Assembly (NCBI GenBank): GCA_030728985.1
Contig: JANQYI010000012.1
Location: 1 to 64,000, forward strand
Direction: 5' to 3'
DNA length: 64,000 nt
Source: Burkholderiaceae bacterium
GTDB taxonomy: Bacteria > Pseudomonadota > Gammaproteobacteria > Burkholderiales > Burkholderiaceae_B
Numbering within the stretch: the stretch's first letter is position 1; each line of letters starts with the position of its first letter. The translations under genes and the position numbers were made by a program. The notes below the pieces were generated by a model. It did not search any database. It was not told the DNA's origin and saw nothing but the letters and a program-made list of their open reading frames with translations. This document shows positions 16,599 through 25,997 of this stretch, piece by piece.

Positions 16599-18509
16599 AT
16601 GAATATGAAGCATGACATAGAAGTCAGAAAGCATTTAGATGGAGGAAATGTTGTTCCGTTAGCGATGGCCTTAATTCACTTAAGCGGTGATTTGACCATT
16701 CTAGATGAGATCAAAAGTTACGTTCGTGGAGCTTGGGAACATCTCGAAGCTGTCCCTCCTGACCTGGCAGATCGATTGAGAAATCGGATCGCAGAGGAAA
16801 TGAAACGCATTTCGGAGGGAGGGCAGCCTGAGTTGGAAAATCCTTCGTACGAAACGATTCAAAGAATGATGTCTGTTGCCGTGGCCGAAGAAGTTCATCC
16901 TGAATATATCCCAATGCTGCTTGAACAAATGGGCTTGAGCAGAGAGGAGCTTACGAGTGAAAAAATAATTTTCTCTAAATCGACGACCGATGACAAGGAA
17001 GATGATTTTCACGTTGTCATTATTGGTGCGGGTGCCTCAGGACTATGCGCTGCCATACAACTGGGAAAAAAAGGTATTCGATATACCGTTCTGGAAAAAA
17101 ATGAAAATGTAGGCGGAACGTGGTTTGAAAATACCTATCCTGGTTGCGCAGTAGACACGCCTAATCATTTCTATCAATTCTCCTTTGAACCAAACAACCA
17201 GTGGCCTAATTATTTTTCAAAGCAACAAAGTATTCAAGAGTACCTGATTCATTGTGCAAATAAATATGATGTGCTGTCGCACACCCATTTCAATACAGAG
17301 GCTGAATCTGCGATTTATGATGTGGAAAATGGTGCCTGGGATGTAATGGCTCGAACTCAAACGGGAGAGAAAATTGCACTTAGAGCAGATGCTATTTTTT
17401 GTGCTGTTGGACAATTAAATCGCCCCGCACTCCCAAATATAGAAGGACTTGAAAACTTTAAAGGAGAAGTTTTACATACGGCATCATGGTCAAAGGAGAC
17501 AAACTTACAAGGCAAGAAAGTCGCCCTTGTTGGCACAGGTGCTAGTGCAATACAAGTAGGTCCCGCGATTGTCAATCAGGTTGAGTCACTCGCCGTGTTG
17601 CAGCGCTCGGGCAGTTGGGTGATGCGTCGTCCAAATATTGACGGAGTAGTCACTGAAGATAAAAAATGGGTGTTGGATCACGTACCTTTTTATGCGGCAT
17701 GGTATAGATTTCAACTATTTTGGGCATTTGGCGATGGTTTGTTTGAAGCGCTAAAGATTGATCCTGCTTGGCAAGGTGGTCATGAGTCGATCAGTCATTT
17801 GAATGCACAGATCCGTGAAAAAATGGTGAAGTATGTTCATAAGGAACTCGAAGGCCGAGAGGATCTTTTGCAGAAAGTGATTCCTTCTTACCCACCATTT
17901 GGAAAGCGTGTGCTTGGCGACCCAGGTTGGTTCAAGATGTTACGGAGTCATAATGTTCAGTTGCATACTGCTGCAATAAAACGAATCCATGCTCGAAGTA
18001 TCGCTCTTGAGGACGGAACACAGATTGAAGCAGATTCAATTATTTTTGCAACAGGTTTTCAAGCAACAAAAATGCTCTGGCCAATGCATATTTGTGGAAG
18101 GTCTGGTGTAAGTATCAGAGAGAAATGGGGAGATAGTGATGCCCGAGCTTACTTAGGAATTACTGTTCCTGACTATCCCAATATGTTTATTTTATTTGGC
18201 CCTAATACCAATCTCGGTCACGGTGGCAGTGCCATATTTTTGGCTGAGTGTCAGGTTAGATATGCTTTGAAATTAATATTGGCGCTGCGTCACAAAGATA
18301 AAAAAATAGCTGAGTGCCGACAAGATGTTCATGATCGTTATAACGAATTGATTGATGAAAAACTGGCAAAACTCTCTTGGAGTCACCCTAGCGTATCAAC
18401 TTGGTATAAAAATGCAGCAGGTCGAATCGTGACAAATCAGCCATGGCGCCTCGTAGATTATTGGCGACTGACGCACGATCCTACACTCGACGATTATCTT
18501 GTCAGCTAG
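16599..18509 (+). CDS. Baeyer-Villiger-type flavin monooxygenase (HAPMO-like)
   Basis: 636 residues. An N-terminal extension of about 140 residues precedes the FAD fold VVIIGAGASGLCAAIQLG. The Baeyer-Villiger fingerprint FxGxxxHxxxW is present as FKGEVLHTASW, followed by a second dinucleotide motif, VALVGTGASAIQV. The extension and total length match 4-hydroxyacetophenone monooxygenase (about 640 residues). Such enzymes insert oxygen next to a ketone using NADPH and FAD, giving an ester or lactone. It is divergent from the SDR/CoA-ligase operon, and an Old Yellow Enzyme gene overlaps its 3' end convergently; alcohol to ketone to ester to acid-CoA would be a coherent order, which is inference. 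Confidence 0.88.
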   Translation: MNMKHDIEVRKHLDGGNVVPLAMALIHLSGDLTILDEIKSYVRGAWEHLEAVPPDLADRLRNRIAEEMKRISEGGQPELENPSYETIQRMMSVAVAEEVHPEYIPMLLEQMGLSREELTSEKIIFSKSTTDDKEDDFHVVIIGAGASGLCAAIQLGKKGIRYTVLEKNENVGGTWFENTYPGCAVDTPNHFYQFSFEPNNQWPNYFSKQQSIQEYLIHCANKYDVLSHTHFNTEAESAIYDVENGAWDVMARTQTGEKIALRADAIFCAVGQLNRPALPNIEGLENFKGEVLHTASWSKETNLQGKKVALVGTGASAIQVGPAIVNQVESLAVLQRSGSWVMRRPNIDGVVTEDKKWVLDHVPFYAAWYRFQLFWAFGDGLFEALKIDPAWQGGHESISHLNAQIREKMVKYVHKELEGREDLLQKVIPSYPPFGKRVLGDPGWFKMLRSHNVQLHTAAIKRIHARSIALEDGTQIEADSIIFATGFQATKMLWPMHICGRSGVSIREKWGDSDARAYLGITVPDYPNMFILFGPNTNLGHGGSAIFLAECQVRYALKLILALRHKDKKIAECRQDVHDRYNELIDEKLAKLSWSHPSVSTWYKNAAGRIVTNQPWRLVDYWRLTHDPTLDDYLVS

Positions 18510-19686
18510 GCTCAAACTTACCAACAGGGGATCCTGAGGGAGTCAAGCCAAAATTTGAAATAGCGACCGCTCTTTTTTTGAGCCACCATCCTGGCTCAAC
18601 AGGCCAGTTTTCAAACTCTGCGTCTGGAGATAAATGTTGGCGTGCATGAAGTGGCCAGTATGGGTCATAGAGTGCTTGTCTGCCTAGAGCAATTAAGTCG
18701 GCTTGACCCGAGTCAATGATGTCTTGTGCTTGCTCAGGAGTCAATATCAAGCCGACAGCCATAGTAGGGACTTTGGTGATGTTTTTGATTTGGTCAGCAA
18801 ATGGAACCTGATAACCCAGCCCAAGTTTGGTGTTTTGAACGGTAGCAGATCCTTGGATGCCTCCAGATGAGCAGTCTATTAAATCGACTCCCGCGTCTTT
18901 AAGGAGCGGAGCAATGGCGAGGGAGTCTTCCATTCCCCATCCTTCGGGACCGCCGCCATCTTGGGCTGAAATTCTAAAAAAAAGTGGTTTTTCTTTTGGC
19001 CAAACCTCACGAATCGCTGTCGCGATTTCTAAAGAAAATCGCATACGCCCCTTGCGATCGCCTCCGTAAATATCCGTGCGCGTATTGGTAATAGGACTTA
19101 GAAAGCTAGAGATTAGATAACCATGCGCGCCGTGAATTTCAATCACATCGAAGCCTGCGCGATCCGCCCGAGCAGCGGTTTGAGCAAAAGATTGAACAAG
19201 TCTTTCAATTTCTTTGATAGTGAGGGCGTGTGGTTTGGGAAAATCTTTTCCATAAGGAACGTCAGTTGGGCCGACGGGTTGCCATGGGTGATCACCTTTG
19301 GCGGCATCTTCTTGCGTCAGTGCACTAGAGCCTTCCCATGCTCTTCGGGTCGACGCTTTTCGTCCCGCATGACCAATCTGAATGGCGGCGAGTGATCCTT
19401 GAGAGTGAATGAAATCGGTGCAGCGTTTCAGCCCCACAATTTGTTCATCAGACCAAAGTCCTAAGTCGCCACAGGAAATCCGACCCGTTTTTTCAACAGC
19501 GACGACTTCAGTCATAACAGCACCAAAACCACCTAGTGCAAATTTTCCGAGATGGACGATATGCCAATCAGAAACAAAACCATCTGTTGCTCGATACTGC
19601 ATCATTGGAGCTAGAACGAGACGGTTTGGAAAGGTGGTATTCCGCAGTCGATAAGGCGTAAAAAGAGAAGATGGTTTATGCTGCAT
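18502..19686 (-). CDS. Old Yellow Enzyme-family NADH:flavin oxidoreductase
   Basis: About 394 residues, a single FMN TIM barrel of the YqjM/xenobiotic reductase branch: LFTPYRLRNTTFPNRLVLAP, the QIGHAGRKAST active-site strand, and EIHGAHGYLISSFLSPITN. There is no iron-sulfur or FAD domain, in contrast to the gene at 450. It should reduce activated C=C bonds (enones, enoates) or nitro groups. The ATG at 19686 is chosen because the longer open frame would run into the preceding Bug gene. It lies 52 bases downstream of that Bug gene and is probably co-transcribed with it. Confidence 0.88.
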   Translation of the reverse strand: MQHKPSSLFTPYRLRNTTFPNRLVLAPMMQYRATDGFVSDWHIVHLGKFALGGFGAVMTEVVAVEKTGRISCGDLGLWSDEQIVGLKRCTDFIHSQGSLAAIQIGHAGRKASTRRAWEGSSALTQEDAAKGDHPWQPVGPTDVPYGKDFPKPHALTIKEIERLVQSFAQTAARADRAGFDVIEIHGAHGYLISSFLSPITNTRTDIYGGDRKGRMRFSLEIATAIREVWPKEKPLFFRISAQDGGGPEGWGMEDSLAIAPLLKDAGVDLIDCSSGGIQGSATVQNTKLGLGYQVPFADQIKNITKVPTMAVGLILTPEQAQDIIDSGQADLIALGRQALYDPYWPLHARQHLSPDAEFENWPVEPGWWLKKRAVAISNFGLTPSGSPVGKFEPS

Positions 19687-19738
19687 AATTCGTATCGTTA
19701 TAGTCGTTAAAATTCGTTGAGCCGGAGAAAAGGCTTGG

Positions 19739-20704
19739 TTAGTCAGCGCGAATGCCAGCTTCAGTGATAACTTTCGCCCACATTTGTCTCTCATCTTTCA
19801 CACGGGTAGCGAGTTCCTGTGGCGAAGAACCCACTGCAGCAATTCCTCGACCTAACAAGTCTTTTACTATTTTGGGATCACGAACGATTGAAGCTAATTC
19901 GCGTGAAAGTCGATCTACTATTGGTTGTGGGGTTCCGGCGGGGACAAATATTCCAAACCAACCACTTACGTCAACATTCTGAAGCCCTGCTTCTTCCATA
20001 CCAGGTAAATCAACTGTTGTAGAGCGATTGCGACTACTGACAGCTAATGCACGAAGCTTGCCGGATTGATGCTGAGGCATAACGAGCTGCACCGAGTCGA
20101 AAACTAACTGGATACGACCAGATATCAGGTCGGTCATCGCTGGCGCTGCTCCCTTGTAAGGGATATGCGTCATTTCTATGCCGGCCTGGCGTCTCAGTAG
20201 CTCCATTGCGAGGTGTGATGTGCTCGCATTGCCAGCAGAGCCGTAGGATAGGTGGCCGGGCTTACTTCGTGCGTATTCAACGAGTTCAGATACTGTTTTT
20301 GCTGGCACGGAGGGATGAACGGCTAATACCATTGGGTAGGTGCCAAGCAAGCTGACAGCTTTCAGGTCGCGCTCAGGGTCGTAACTAAGCGACTTAGTCA
20401 GAGTTGGGCTCACGACAATTGGTCCTGGATATGCAAACAAAAGTGTGTAGCCATCAGGTGCAGCACGCACTACGGTTTCCGCCCCGATATTGCCGCCTGC
20501 ACCAGGTCGATTTTCTGTGATAACAGGTTGACCAAGGCGTTCAGCGAGTTTGGCACCGATAACGCGTGAAACGACGTCTGTCATACCACCTGAAGCAATA
20601 GGTGTCACCATACGAATAGGACGGTTTGGGTAGTCTTGGGCTGAAGCTGTAGCCGCTGTGATGAGCGCGGTACAAGCAAGGGTAATCAATGTAGTCAATT
20701 TCAT
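19739..20704 (-). CDS. Bug/TctC-family periplasmic solute-binding protein
   Basis: 321 residues. The signal peptide ends near ATASAQ, followed by DYPNRPIRMVTPIASGGMTD, then VITENRPGAGGNIGAE, DGYTLLFAYPG and HIPYKGAAPAMTDL. AGGAGAC lies just before the ATG. It sits between a racemase-fold gene and the Old Yellow Enzyme gene on one strand, so its ligand is probably the substrate of that small operon. No membrane components are adjacent. Confidence 0.9.
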   Translation of the reverse strand: MKLTTLITLACTALITAATASAQDYPNRPIRMVTPIASGGMTDVVSRVIGAKLAERLGQPVITENRPGAGGNIGAETVVRAAPDGYTLLFAYPGPIVVSPTLTKSLSYDPERDLKAVSLLGTYPMVLAVHPSVPAKTVSELVEYARSKPGHLSYGSAGNASTSHLAMELLRRQAGIEMTHIPYKGAAPAMTDLISGRIQLVFDSVQLVMPQHQSGKLRALAVSSRNRSTTVDLPGMEEAGLQNVDVSGWFGIFVPAGTPQPIVDRLSRELASIVRDPKIVKDLLGRGIAAVGSSPQELATRVKDERQMWAKVITEAGIRAD

Positions 20705-20801
20705 TTTGTCTCCTACTGAGTTTTAAAACTCATTTTTATCAATATTGATATTTTATTGATCGTAGTTGAGCAGTCGCAAGAATACAAGCTGCAATGCATG
20801 A

Positions 20802-21587
20802 TCAGGGAGGTGGAACGAGGAAAAGTTCACGTAGTTTTTGTTTCCACTCTGTGGAAAAGACAATTGGCCCGCGTACTAGCATGCCAGAATCTCGAAGAGC
20901 AATTTGTGTCTCAACTTCTTTAAGAGCAAGTCCAAGAATATCAAGCAGAGGAACGCCGTCGACATCACGAAAGTTGTTTTCAATAAAAAACATATTGAGT
21001 GGCCCCCCAGCTGGAATCAGCACGCGGGCACCTCGCGCGATCGCTTTACGGGCTAGAACTTTAAAGGACTCAAGAGCAGGCGCAGGATTGGCATACATCG
21101 CCGCAAAGTCGTGATAAGTGAGGTTCATCGAGGCGCCTTCAACTAATTGATCTTCAAGTCCGTATTGACGCGTAAAAGCTTCCATTCGAAGACGTGAGCC
21201 GCTATTGTGTGTCAGGAAAGCAAAAGTACCACCGATTTGGGCGGCAAGATGAACCGCAGCTTCGGTAATGAAAACAGCTGGAAAATCTGTCAACTCACGA
21301 ATTTCGCGATGGCCCGTTTCATTAGTGCTGACATTTACAAATCCCGCATATTCACTTTGCTCGGCAAGAATTGCATTTCGGACAACTTCTCGGGTCGCTA
21401 AGTGAAAAGAGCTATCTGAATAGTCAACAGCGGGGTAGGTACGACTGACTCCATGAAACTCAAAATCGTATTGCGGGCTTAATAAAGTACGTGCATGACG
21501 TCGGGCCGCTTGCTGATAGACACTCCATATCGCTGCGTCACTGTCGGATGAGCTGCTTTGTAGCCAGATTTTTCGTTTGCTATTCAT
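20802..21587 (-). CDS. Aspartate/glutamate racemase-fold protein without catalytic cysteines
   Basis: 261 residues and a diverged paralogue of the protein at 13077. Shared features are the IWLQSSSSDSD start, FVNVSTNETGHREIREL, AAVHLAAQIGGTFAFLTH, and RGARVLIPAGGPLNMFFIE near the C-terminus. The two cysteine positions are Ser/Thr and Gly here, as in the paralogue. It is first in an apparent operon with the Bug receptor and the Old Yellow Enzyme. Two cysteine-less members in one catabolic region suggest a distinct subfamily with its own chemistry rather than random decay. Confidence 0.68.
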   Translation of the reverse strand: MNSKRKIWLQSSSSDSDAAIWSVYQQAARRHARTLLSPQYDFEFHGVSRTYPAVDYSDSSFHLATREVVRNAILAEQSEYAGFVNVSTNETGHREIRELTDFPAVFITEAAVHLAAQIGGTFAFLTHNSGSRLRMEAFTRQYGLEDQLVEGASMNLTYHDFAAMYANPAPALESFKVLARKAIARGARVLIPAGGPLNMFFIENNFRDVDGVPLLDILGLALKEVETQIALRDSGMLVRGPIVFSTEWKQKLRELFLVPPP

Positions 21588-21691
21588 TTATAAGATTTCC
21601 CTATCGATGTTGGTTAAAAAGCTCTAAAACATCTTTGCAGCCCTCGGCAGTCACGCTAGGGCTGGACTGGTTGGTGTTGGTACAGCTTGTA

Positions 21692-22735
21692 TTATTGACC
21701 ATGATCAAGATGGCGCTCTCTCAGATTAACAAGCGCGGGAGGCATTACCCTTGCCACCCACTTTTGAATTGATCGTTCATTTCTTTGCCACCAAATCCCG
21801 ATCCCGATAGTCAGTAAGCCGAGCACGGTGAGACTTAAGGGGAACCCGATGCTGTCTTTAAAAATCGTTCTAGACAGATCACCCAGTATGATCAGGACGC
21901 CTAAGCCACCAAACACCAAAAAAACTTTACGCATCAGACAGGTGCCGATGGCGATCAGCAGCACATTGAAGCCAAGGTAAAGTAGCTTTGCAAAAAGAAA
22001 GTGGCTCTCTTGCACGCTAATACCTAACCACAGCGTAAATACACCAAAGAAATACAACCAAAACGCAAAGTCTTTGTTACTGCGATCATAAATGTCTGTG
22101 AAGAGGGCGACGACAAGTATGCAAAGTCCAAACCAAACAGAAACGCTTGGGTAAAAGCTCATGATGGATTTTTCTTCGGTAAACAAAGATGCTGTCAAAT
22201 CCATACTTAGGTAAAACAGCGCCAAACAGATCGGCATCAAGATGAAGCCGATTCGATAGCGCATTAGTACGAGCAAGCCCGCGATTACTGTGGAGAGTTC
22301 GATGATGATCCAGCGAGTATCTACAAGTTTATAAAAGCCTTGATAGGTAGTGCCTTTTTCGAAATATCCCAGCGTCGTCTGTATCCCGTATACAAAGAGC
22401 GGCACCATCGCCACGGTGAGTGCGGCCATGATTCCTGCTGGAATGGTGAGTGATTTCTTTTGAAAGTATTCGGATAAGAGAAGGCTGATTAAGGCATAGG
22501 CAAACGCGATCGCACTCAGTCCTTTTCCTCCAAAGGTTTCCCAGCCTAGGTTCATGAAGATCGTCATTGCGCCGATGGCGATACATCCCCCTAGGTAATA
22601 AAGGATACTGGTGGAGTTCAACGAGGGGGTAGGTTGAGTTTGTTGATCCAGATAGCTCCAAAGATCTTCAACTTGTTGAGTTGTGATGAGACCTTTATCG
22701 GCGGCTTGGTTGAGAGATTGTTTGGAGATTTTCAT
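21692..22735 (-). CDS. DUF2157-type integral membrane protein
   Basis: About 347 residues from the ATG at 22735. A short soluble N-terminal segment (KISKQSLNQAADKGLITTQQVEDLW), typical of DUF2157 proteins, is followed by some ten hydrophobic segments beginning ILYYLGGCIAIGAMTIFMNL. No enzymatic motif is visible and the function of the family is not known. An open frame extends to 22888 but without a ribosome site. It is divergent from tctB. The paired GDYXXLXY-type protein often found beside DUF2157 genes is not present. Confidence 0.7.
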   Translation of the reverse strand: MKISKQSLNQAADKGLITTQQVEDLWSYLDQQTQPTPSLNSTSILYYLGGCIAIGAMTIFMNLGWETFGGKGLSAIAFAYALISLLLSEYFQKKSLTIPAGIMAALTVAMVPLFVYGIQTTLGYFEKGTTYQGFYKLVDTRWIIIELSTVIAGLLVLMRYRIGFILMPICLALFYLSMDLTASLFTEEKSIMSFYPSVSVWFGLCILVVALFTDIYDRSNKDFAFWLYFFGVFTLWLGISVQESHFLFAKLLYLGFNVLLIAIGTCLMRKVFLVFGGLGVLIILGDLSRTIFKDSIGFPLSLTVLGLLTIGIGIWWQRNERSIQKWVARVMPPALVNLRERHLDHGQ

Positions 22736-22966
22736 ATGGATACGATAGTCCAAACTGAGCAAATTATTAAATAGATTTTTATGCATGGGATCAACACTGA
22801 ATGACAAAGGTGAAATGGAGGTTTTTCCATTATTTGGACTGCCACACTTCTTCTGTTTTACCCGGTTGACAAATGACAACCCCGACACCTACCATCAGGT
22901 AAGAACGAAAACCTAAGTTTTCAATACCAGAGAAAAATAAAGTCATGCCAGCAGGGGGAGCGTCAT

Positions 22967-23428
22967 ATGAATGCAGAAAGAGTCGTGAGCGTGCTTTGGC
23001 TTATCGTGGGTGGAGCCGTGATGCACACGAGCTATGGTCTTGGCCTAGGGAGTGGTGGTGAGCCCGGCTCAGGGTTTTTACCTATCATTGCCGGTGGTTT
23101 TATCTGTGCGATGGCTATTGTCATTTACCTCCAAACCTATACCAACAAGGACATGGCGAAGTCCAGATTTTCGGATCATTGGCAGGGTACGCATTGGTCG
23201 CGCACCATCATCCTTGTGTTGTTGACGCTTGCCTTTGTTTGGCTCATTGAAATTCTTGGCTATTTTGTGACGAGCATCTTGTTGTTGGTCGTCATTATGA
23301 AATTTCTGGAAAAACTGAACTGGTTTAAATCGATTGTGATTCCCATCATTACCGTCACATTGACATACCTTTTGTTTACGTCAATGTTGGATACGAATAT
23401 GCCGCGTGGCGTGATCGGTCTTTGGTAA
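22967..23428 (+). CDS. tctB: Tripartite tricarboxylate transporter small membrane subunit TctB
   Basis: 153 residues with four hydrophobic segments. The GEPGSGFLPIIAGGFICAMA loop is the family hallmark. GGGGAG lies before the ATG. It is the first gene of a compact TctB-TctA-TctC operon (12-base gap to tctA). TctB is the small four-helix subunit that works with TctA in proton- or sodium-driven uptake of di- and tricarboxylates. Confidence 0.88.
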   Translation: MNAERVVSVLWLIVGGAVMHTSYGLGLGSGGEPGSGFLPIIAGGFICAMAIVIYLQTYTNKDMAKSRFSDHWQGTHWSRTIILVLLTLAFVWLIEILGYFVTSILLLVVIMKFLEKLNWFKSIVIPIITVTLTYLLFTSMLDTNMPRGVIGLW

Positions 23429-23440
23429 AGGGCATCAATC

Positions 23441-24955
23441 ATGGATTTAGTTGACAACATTACGCTTGGTTTTTCCGTTGCGTTTCAGTGGCAAAACCTA
23501 TTCTTTTGTTTTGTAGGTGTGTTGATTGGCACGCTCATTGGGGTATTGCCGGGCTTGGGACCCGTCGGCGCGATGGCGATTTTGTTGCCGATCACCTATG
23601 GCATTTCTCCGGTGACCGCCATCGTGATGCTGGCAGGTATTTATTACGGTGCCCAGTATGGGGGCTCGACCACTTCAATTTTGGTGGGGATTCCAGGTGA
23701 GTCTTCATCTGTGGTGACAGCGCTGGATGGACATCAGATGGCGCTTCAAGGTCGTGCGGGTCCTGCGCTGGGGATTGCGGCATTCAGTTCTTTTATCGCT
23801 GGTACGGTGGCGATTGTAGGGCTGATGTTGATGTCTGTTCCGCTGGTCAAGTTCGCGCTTAAATTCGGTCCTGCTGAATATTTTTCTTTGATGGTATTGG
23901 GTCTCATCATTTTGACCTATCTCGCTCAAAAGTCGATGGTGAAAGCTCTGTTGATGGCCTCATTTGGTGTTGTTCTTGGTTTGATCGGCCTTGATAGCAT
24001 TACTGGGATGCCACGTTTTACGGCCGATATGCCTGAGTTGCTCGATGGCATCGGAATCGCGCCACTTGCGATGGGTCTTTTTGGTGTATCTGAAATACTG
24101 CTCAATATCGAAAGACAGATTAAACGTAGTGTGGTCGTCAAACGCGTTAAAAATTTACTACCTAACTTGCAGGACTGGAAAGATTCTGCTGCGCCAATGG
24201 CAAGGGGAACTGCGATTGGCTATCTGGTTGGAATCCTGCCGGGCGGTGGCACTGTACTGTCTTCTTTTCTTTCTTATGGCGTTGAAAAGCGTCTCTCAAA
24301 AGAACCAGAAAAATTTGGTAAGGGTGCGATTGCTGGTGTTGCAGGTCCTGAAGCCTCAAATAACGCCGCAGCGCAAGCGGGTTTTATACCGCTATTGTCC
24401 TTAGGTATTCCAGCGAGTGCAGTCATGGGTATTCTGCTCGGTGCACTAATGATCCACGGGATTCAGCCTGGTCCGCTGTTGATGAGAAATGAACCAGAAT
24501 TATTTTGGGGCGTGATTGCCAGTATGTACATCGGCAATATCATGTTGCTTGTTTTGAACTTACCGATGATTGGGCTCTGGGTTCGTCTCCTAATGGTGCC
24601 ATATAGCGTGTTGTTTCCCATCATTTTATTCGTGGCATTGACCGGCGCGTTTGTGGTCAATGGCAGCATCCTTGATTTGTATCTGATGTTGGGTTTTGGT
24701 GTCCTAGGCTACTTTATGCGCAAATTCGATTATGAGCCTGCGCCTTTGATTTTGGCCTTTGTCTTGGCGCCTATTCTCGAGCTCTCATTGCGTCAATCCT
24801 TGATTATTTCAGGTGGCGACATCAGTATATTTTTTGTCAGACCGATTTCTTTGACGCTGCTTGTGATTTCAGCACTTTTACTTTTATCCGCTTTAATTCC
24901 TTCGATTCGCTCTAAGCGGGAGAAAATCGTGGCGCAAGCCGAGGAAGATGTTTGA
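23441..24955 (+). CDS. tctA: Tripartite tricarboxylate transporter large permease TctA
   Basis: 504 residues with about twelve hydrophobic segments. The conserved repeats are GVLPGLGPVGAMAILLPIT near the N-terminus and GILPGGGTVLSSFLSYGVEK in the middle, with YYGAQYGGSTTSILVGIPGE and GIPASAVMGILLGAL. It is the transport-conducting subunit. The gene lies between tctB and tctC, and its last codons reach the stretch before the tctC ribosome site. The only complete TTT system in the window, it could also serve the orphan Bug receptors. Confidence 0.93.
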   Translation: MDLVDNITLGFSVAFQWQNLFFCFVGVLIGTLIGVLPGLGPVGAMAILLPITYGISPVTAIVMLAGIYYGAQYGGSTTSILVGIPGESSSVVTALDGHQMALQGRAGPALGIAAFSSFIAGTVAIVGLMLMSVPLVKFALKFGPAEYFSLMVLGLIILTYLAQKSMVKALLMASFGVVLGLIGLDSITGMPRFTADMPELLDGIGIAPLAMGLFGVSEILLNIERQIKRSVVVKRVKNLLPNLQDWKDSAAPMARGTAIGYLVGILPGGGTVLSSFLSYGVEKRLSKEPEKFGKGAIAGVAGPEASNNAAAQAGFIPLLSLGIPASAVMGILLGALMIHGIQPGPLLMRNEPELFWGVIASMYIGNIMLLVLNLPMIGLWVRLLMVPYSVLFPIILFVALTGAFVVNGSILDLYLMLGFGVLGYFMRKFDYEPAPLILAFVLAPILELSLRQSLIISGGDISIFFVRPISLTLLVISALLLLSALIPSIRSKREKIVAQAEEDV

Positions 24956-25005
24956 CCCTAAAACTCAACAGAAGTCATTCTTTTATCAACTCTAGGAGAG
25001 ACAGT

Positions 25006-25971
25006 ATGAAAGCAAAAATGGTTTTGACCGCGCTCACGATGGCGGTGGGATTGACGGCGGCAGGTACGGCGATGGCTCAAAAATACCCGACTAAAACGAT
25101 TACGATGTATGTGGCGTTTTCTGCTGGTGGTACCACTGATTTAACGGCACGCGCGATTGCACAGGGTATGGAAAAAATTCTAGGTGTCCCTGTCGCGGTT
25201 GAAAACAAGGGTGGGGGCGGAGGAACAGTGTCCGGTGCTCTGTTGGCGGCACAAAAGCCTGATGGCTATACGCTCCTGGTCGCCTCCACGGGTCTGCTCA
25301 CTATGCGTCCGATGATGATGAAGGTGGCTTTTAAGCCTTCAAGTTTTACGCCTCTGATTCAATACAGTGAGTATGTGGGTTCTCTCACGGTACGCAAAGA
25401 TGCACCCTACGACACAATTGAGAAATTCGTTGAGCATGCCAAGAAAAATCCAGGCATGACTTATGCGTCCTCTGGTGTCAATACGCAGCAACAAATTGGT
25501 GTTGAAACCGTTGCCAAGTGCAAAGGTCTGACCTTTAAGCATGTTCCACAAAAGGGTGGCTCGAACTCGAACACGCAGTTGATGGGCGGTCATATTGATT
25601 TTATCGCGGGCTCTGGCTCGCACTTACCTTTCGTCCAACAGGGTGAGTTCCGTGAGTTGGTCGTTCTCCATCGTGAAACGCGGGATCCTACAAAGCCTAA
25701 TGTGCCCATCATGAAGGATATCGGTTGCCCACCAAGCAATCCGGCACTTGGCATGATTGTAGTTGCGCCTGCGGGTTTGCCAGCGGATGTCGCTAAAAAG
25801 CTTGAGCAAACAATGAAAACTGTTGTGGAACAAGCTTCCTTTCAAGAGCTTCTCAAGCGTTTTAATCTTCCCTATGATTTTAAGGACAGCGCCCAGCTCA
25901 AACAGTCTTTGGCAAAAGAGACGGAGTGGTATAAAAAATATCTGACCGATAACAATCTTTTGCTTAAGTAA
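25006..25971 (+). CDS. tctC: Tripartite tricarboxylate transporter receptor TctC (Bug family)
   Basis: 321 residues. The signal peptide ends near GTAMAQ, then KYPTKTITMYVAFSAGGTTD, VAVENKGGGGGTVSG and PDGYTLLV. The ATG at 25006 follows TAGGAGAGACAGT, whereas the longer frame from 24952 overlaps tctA and lacks a ribosome site. It is more diverged than the other four Bug proteins (three Met after the ligand loop). It is convergent with the LeuC/LeuD-like genes, whose substrates are also di- or tricarboxylates. Confidence 0.9.
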   Translation: MKAKMVLTALTMAVGLTAAGTAMAQKYPTKTITMYVAFSAGGTTDLTARAIAQGMEKILGVPVAVENKGGGGGTVSGALLAAQKPDGYTLLVASTGLLTMRPMMMKVAFKPSSFTPLIQYSEYVGSLTVRKDAPYDTIEKFVEHAKKNPGMTYASSGVNTQQQIGVETVAKCKGLTFKHVPQKGGSNSNTQLMGGHIDFIAGSGSHLPFVQQGEFRELVVLHRETRDPTKPNVPIMKDIGCPPSNPALGMIVVAPAGLPADVAKKLEQTMKTVVEQASFQELLKRFNLPYDFKDSAQLKQSLAKETEWYKKYLTDNNLLLK

Positions 25972-25997
25972 ACATCATGAAGCTAAAAAGGCAGCGG

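Noticed and set aside
21593-21691. Short minus-strand frame between the racemase-fold gene and the DUF2157 gene (about 34 codons)
   Set aside because: It overlaps the end of the DUF2157 gene, has no ribosome site and no recognisable sequence.
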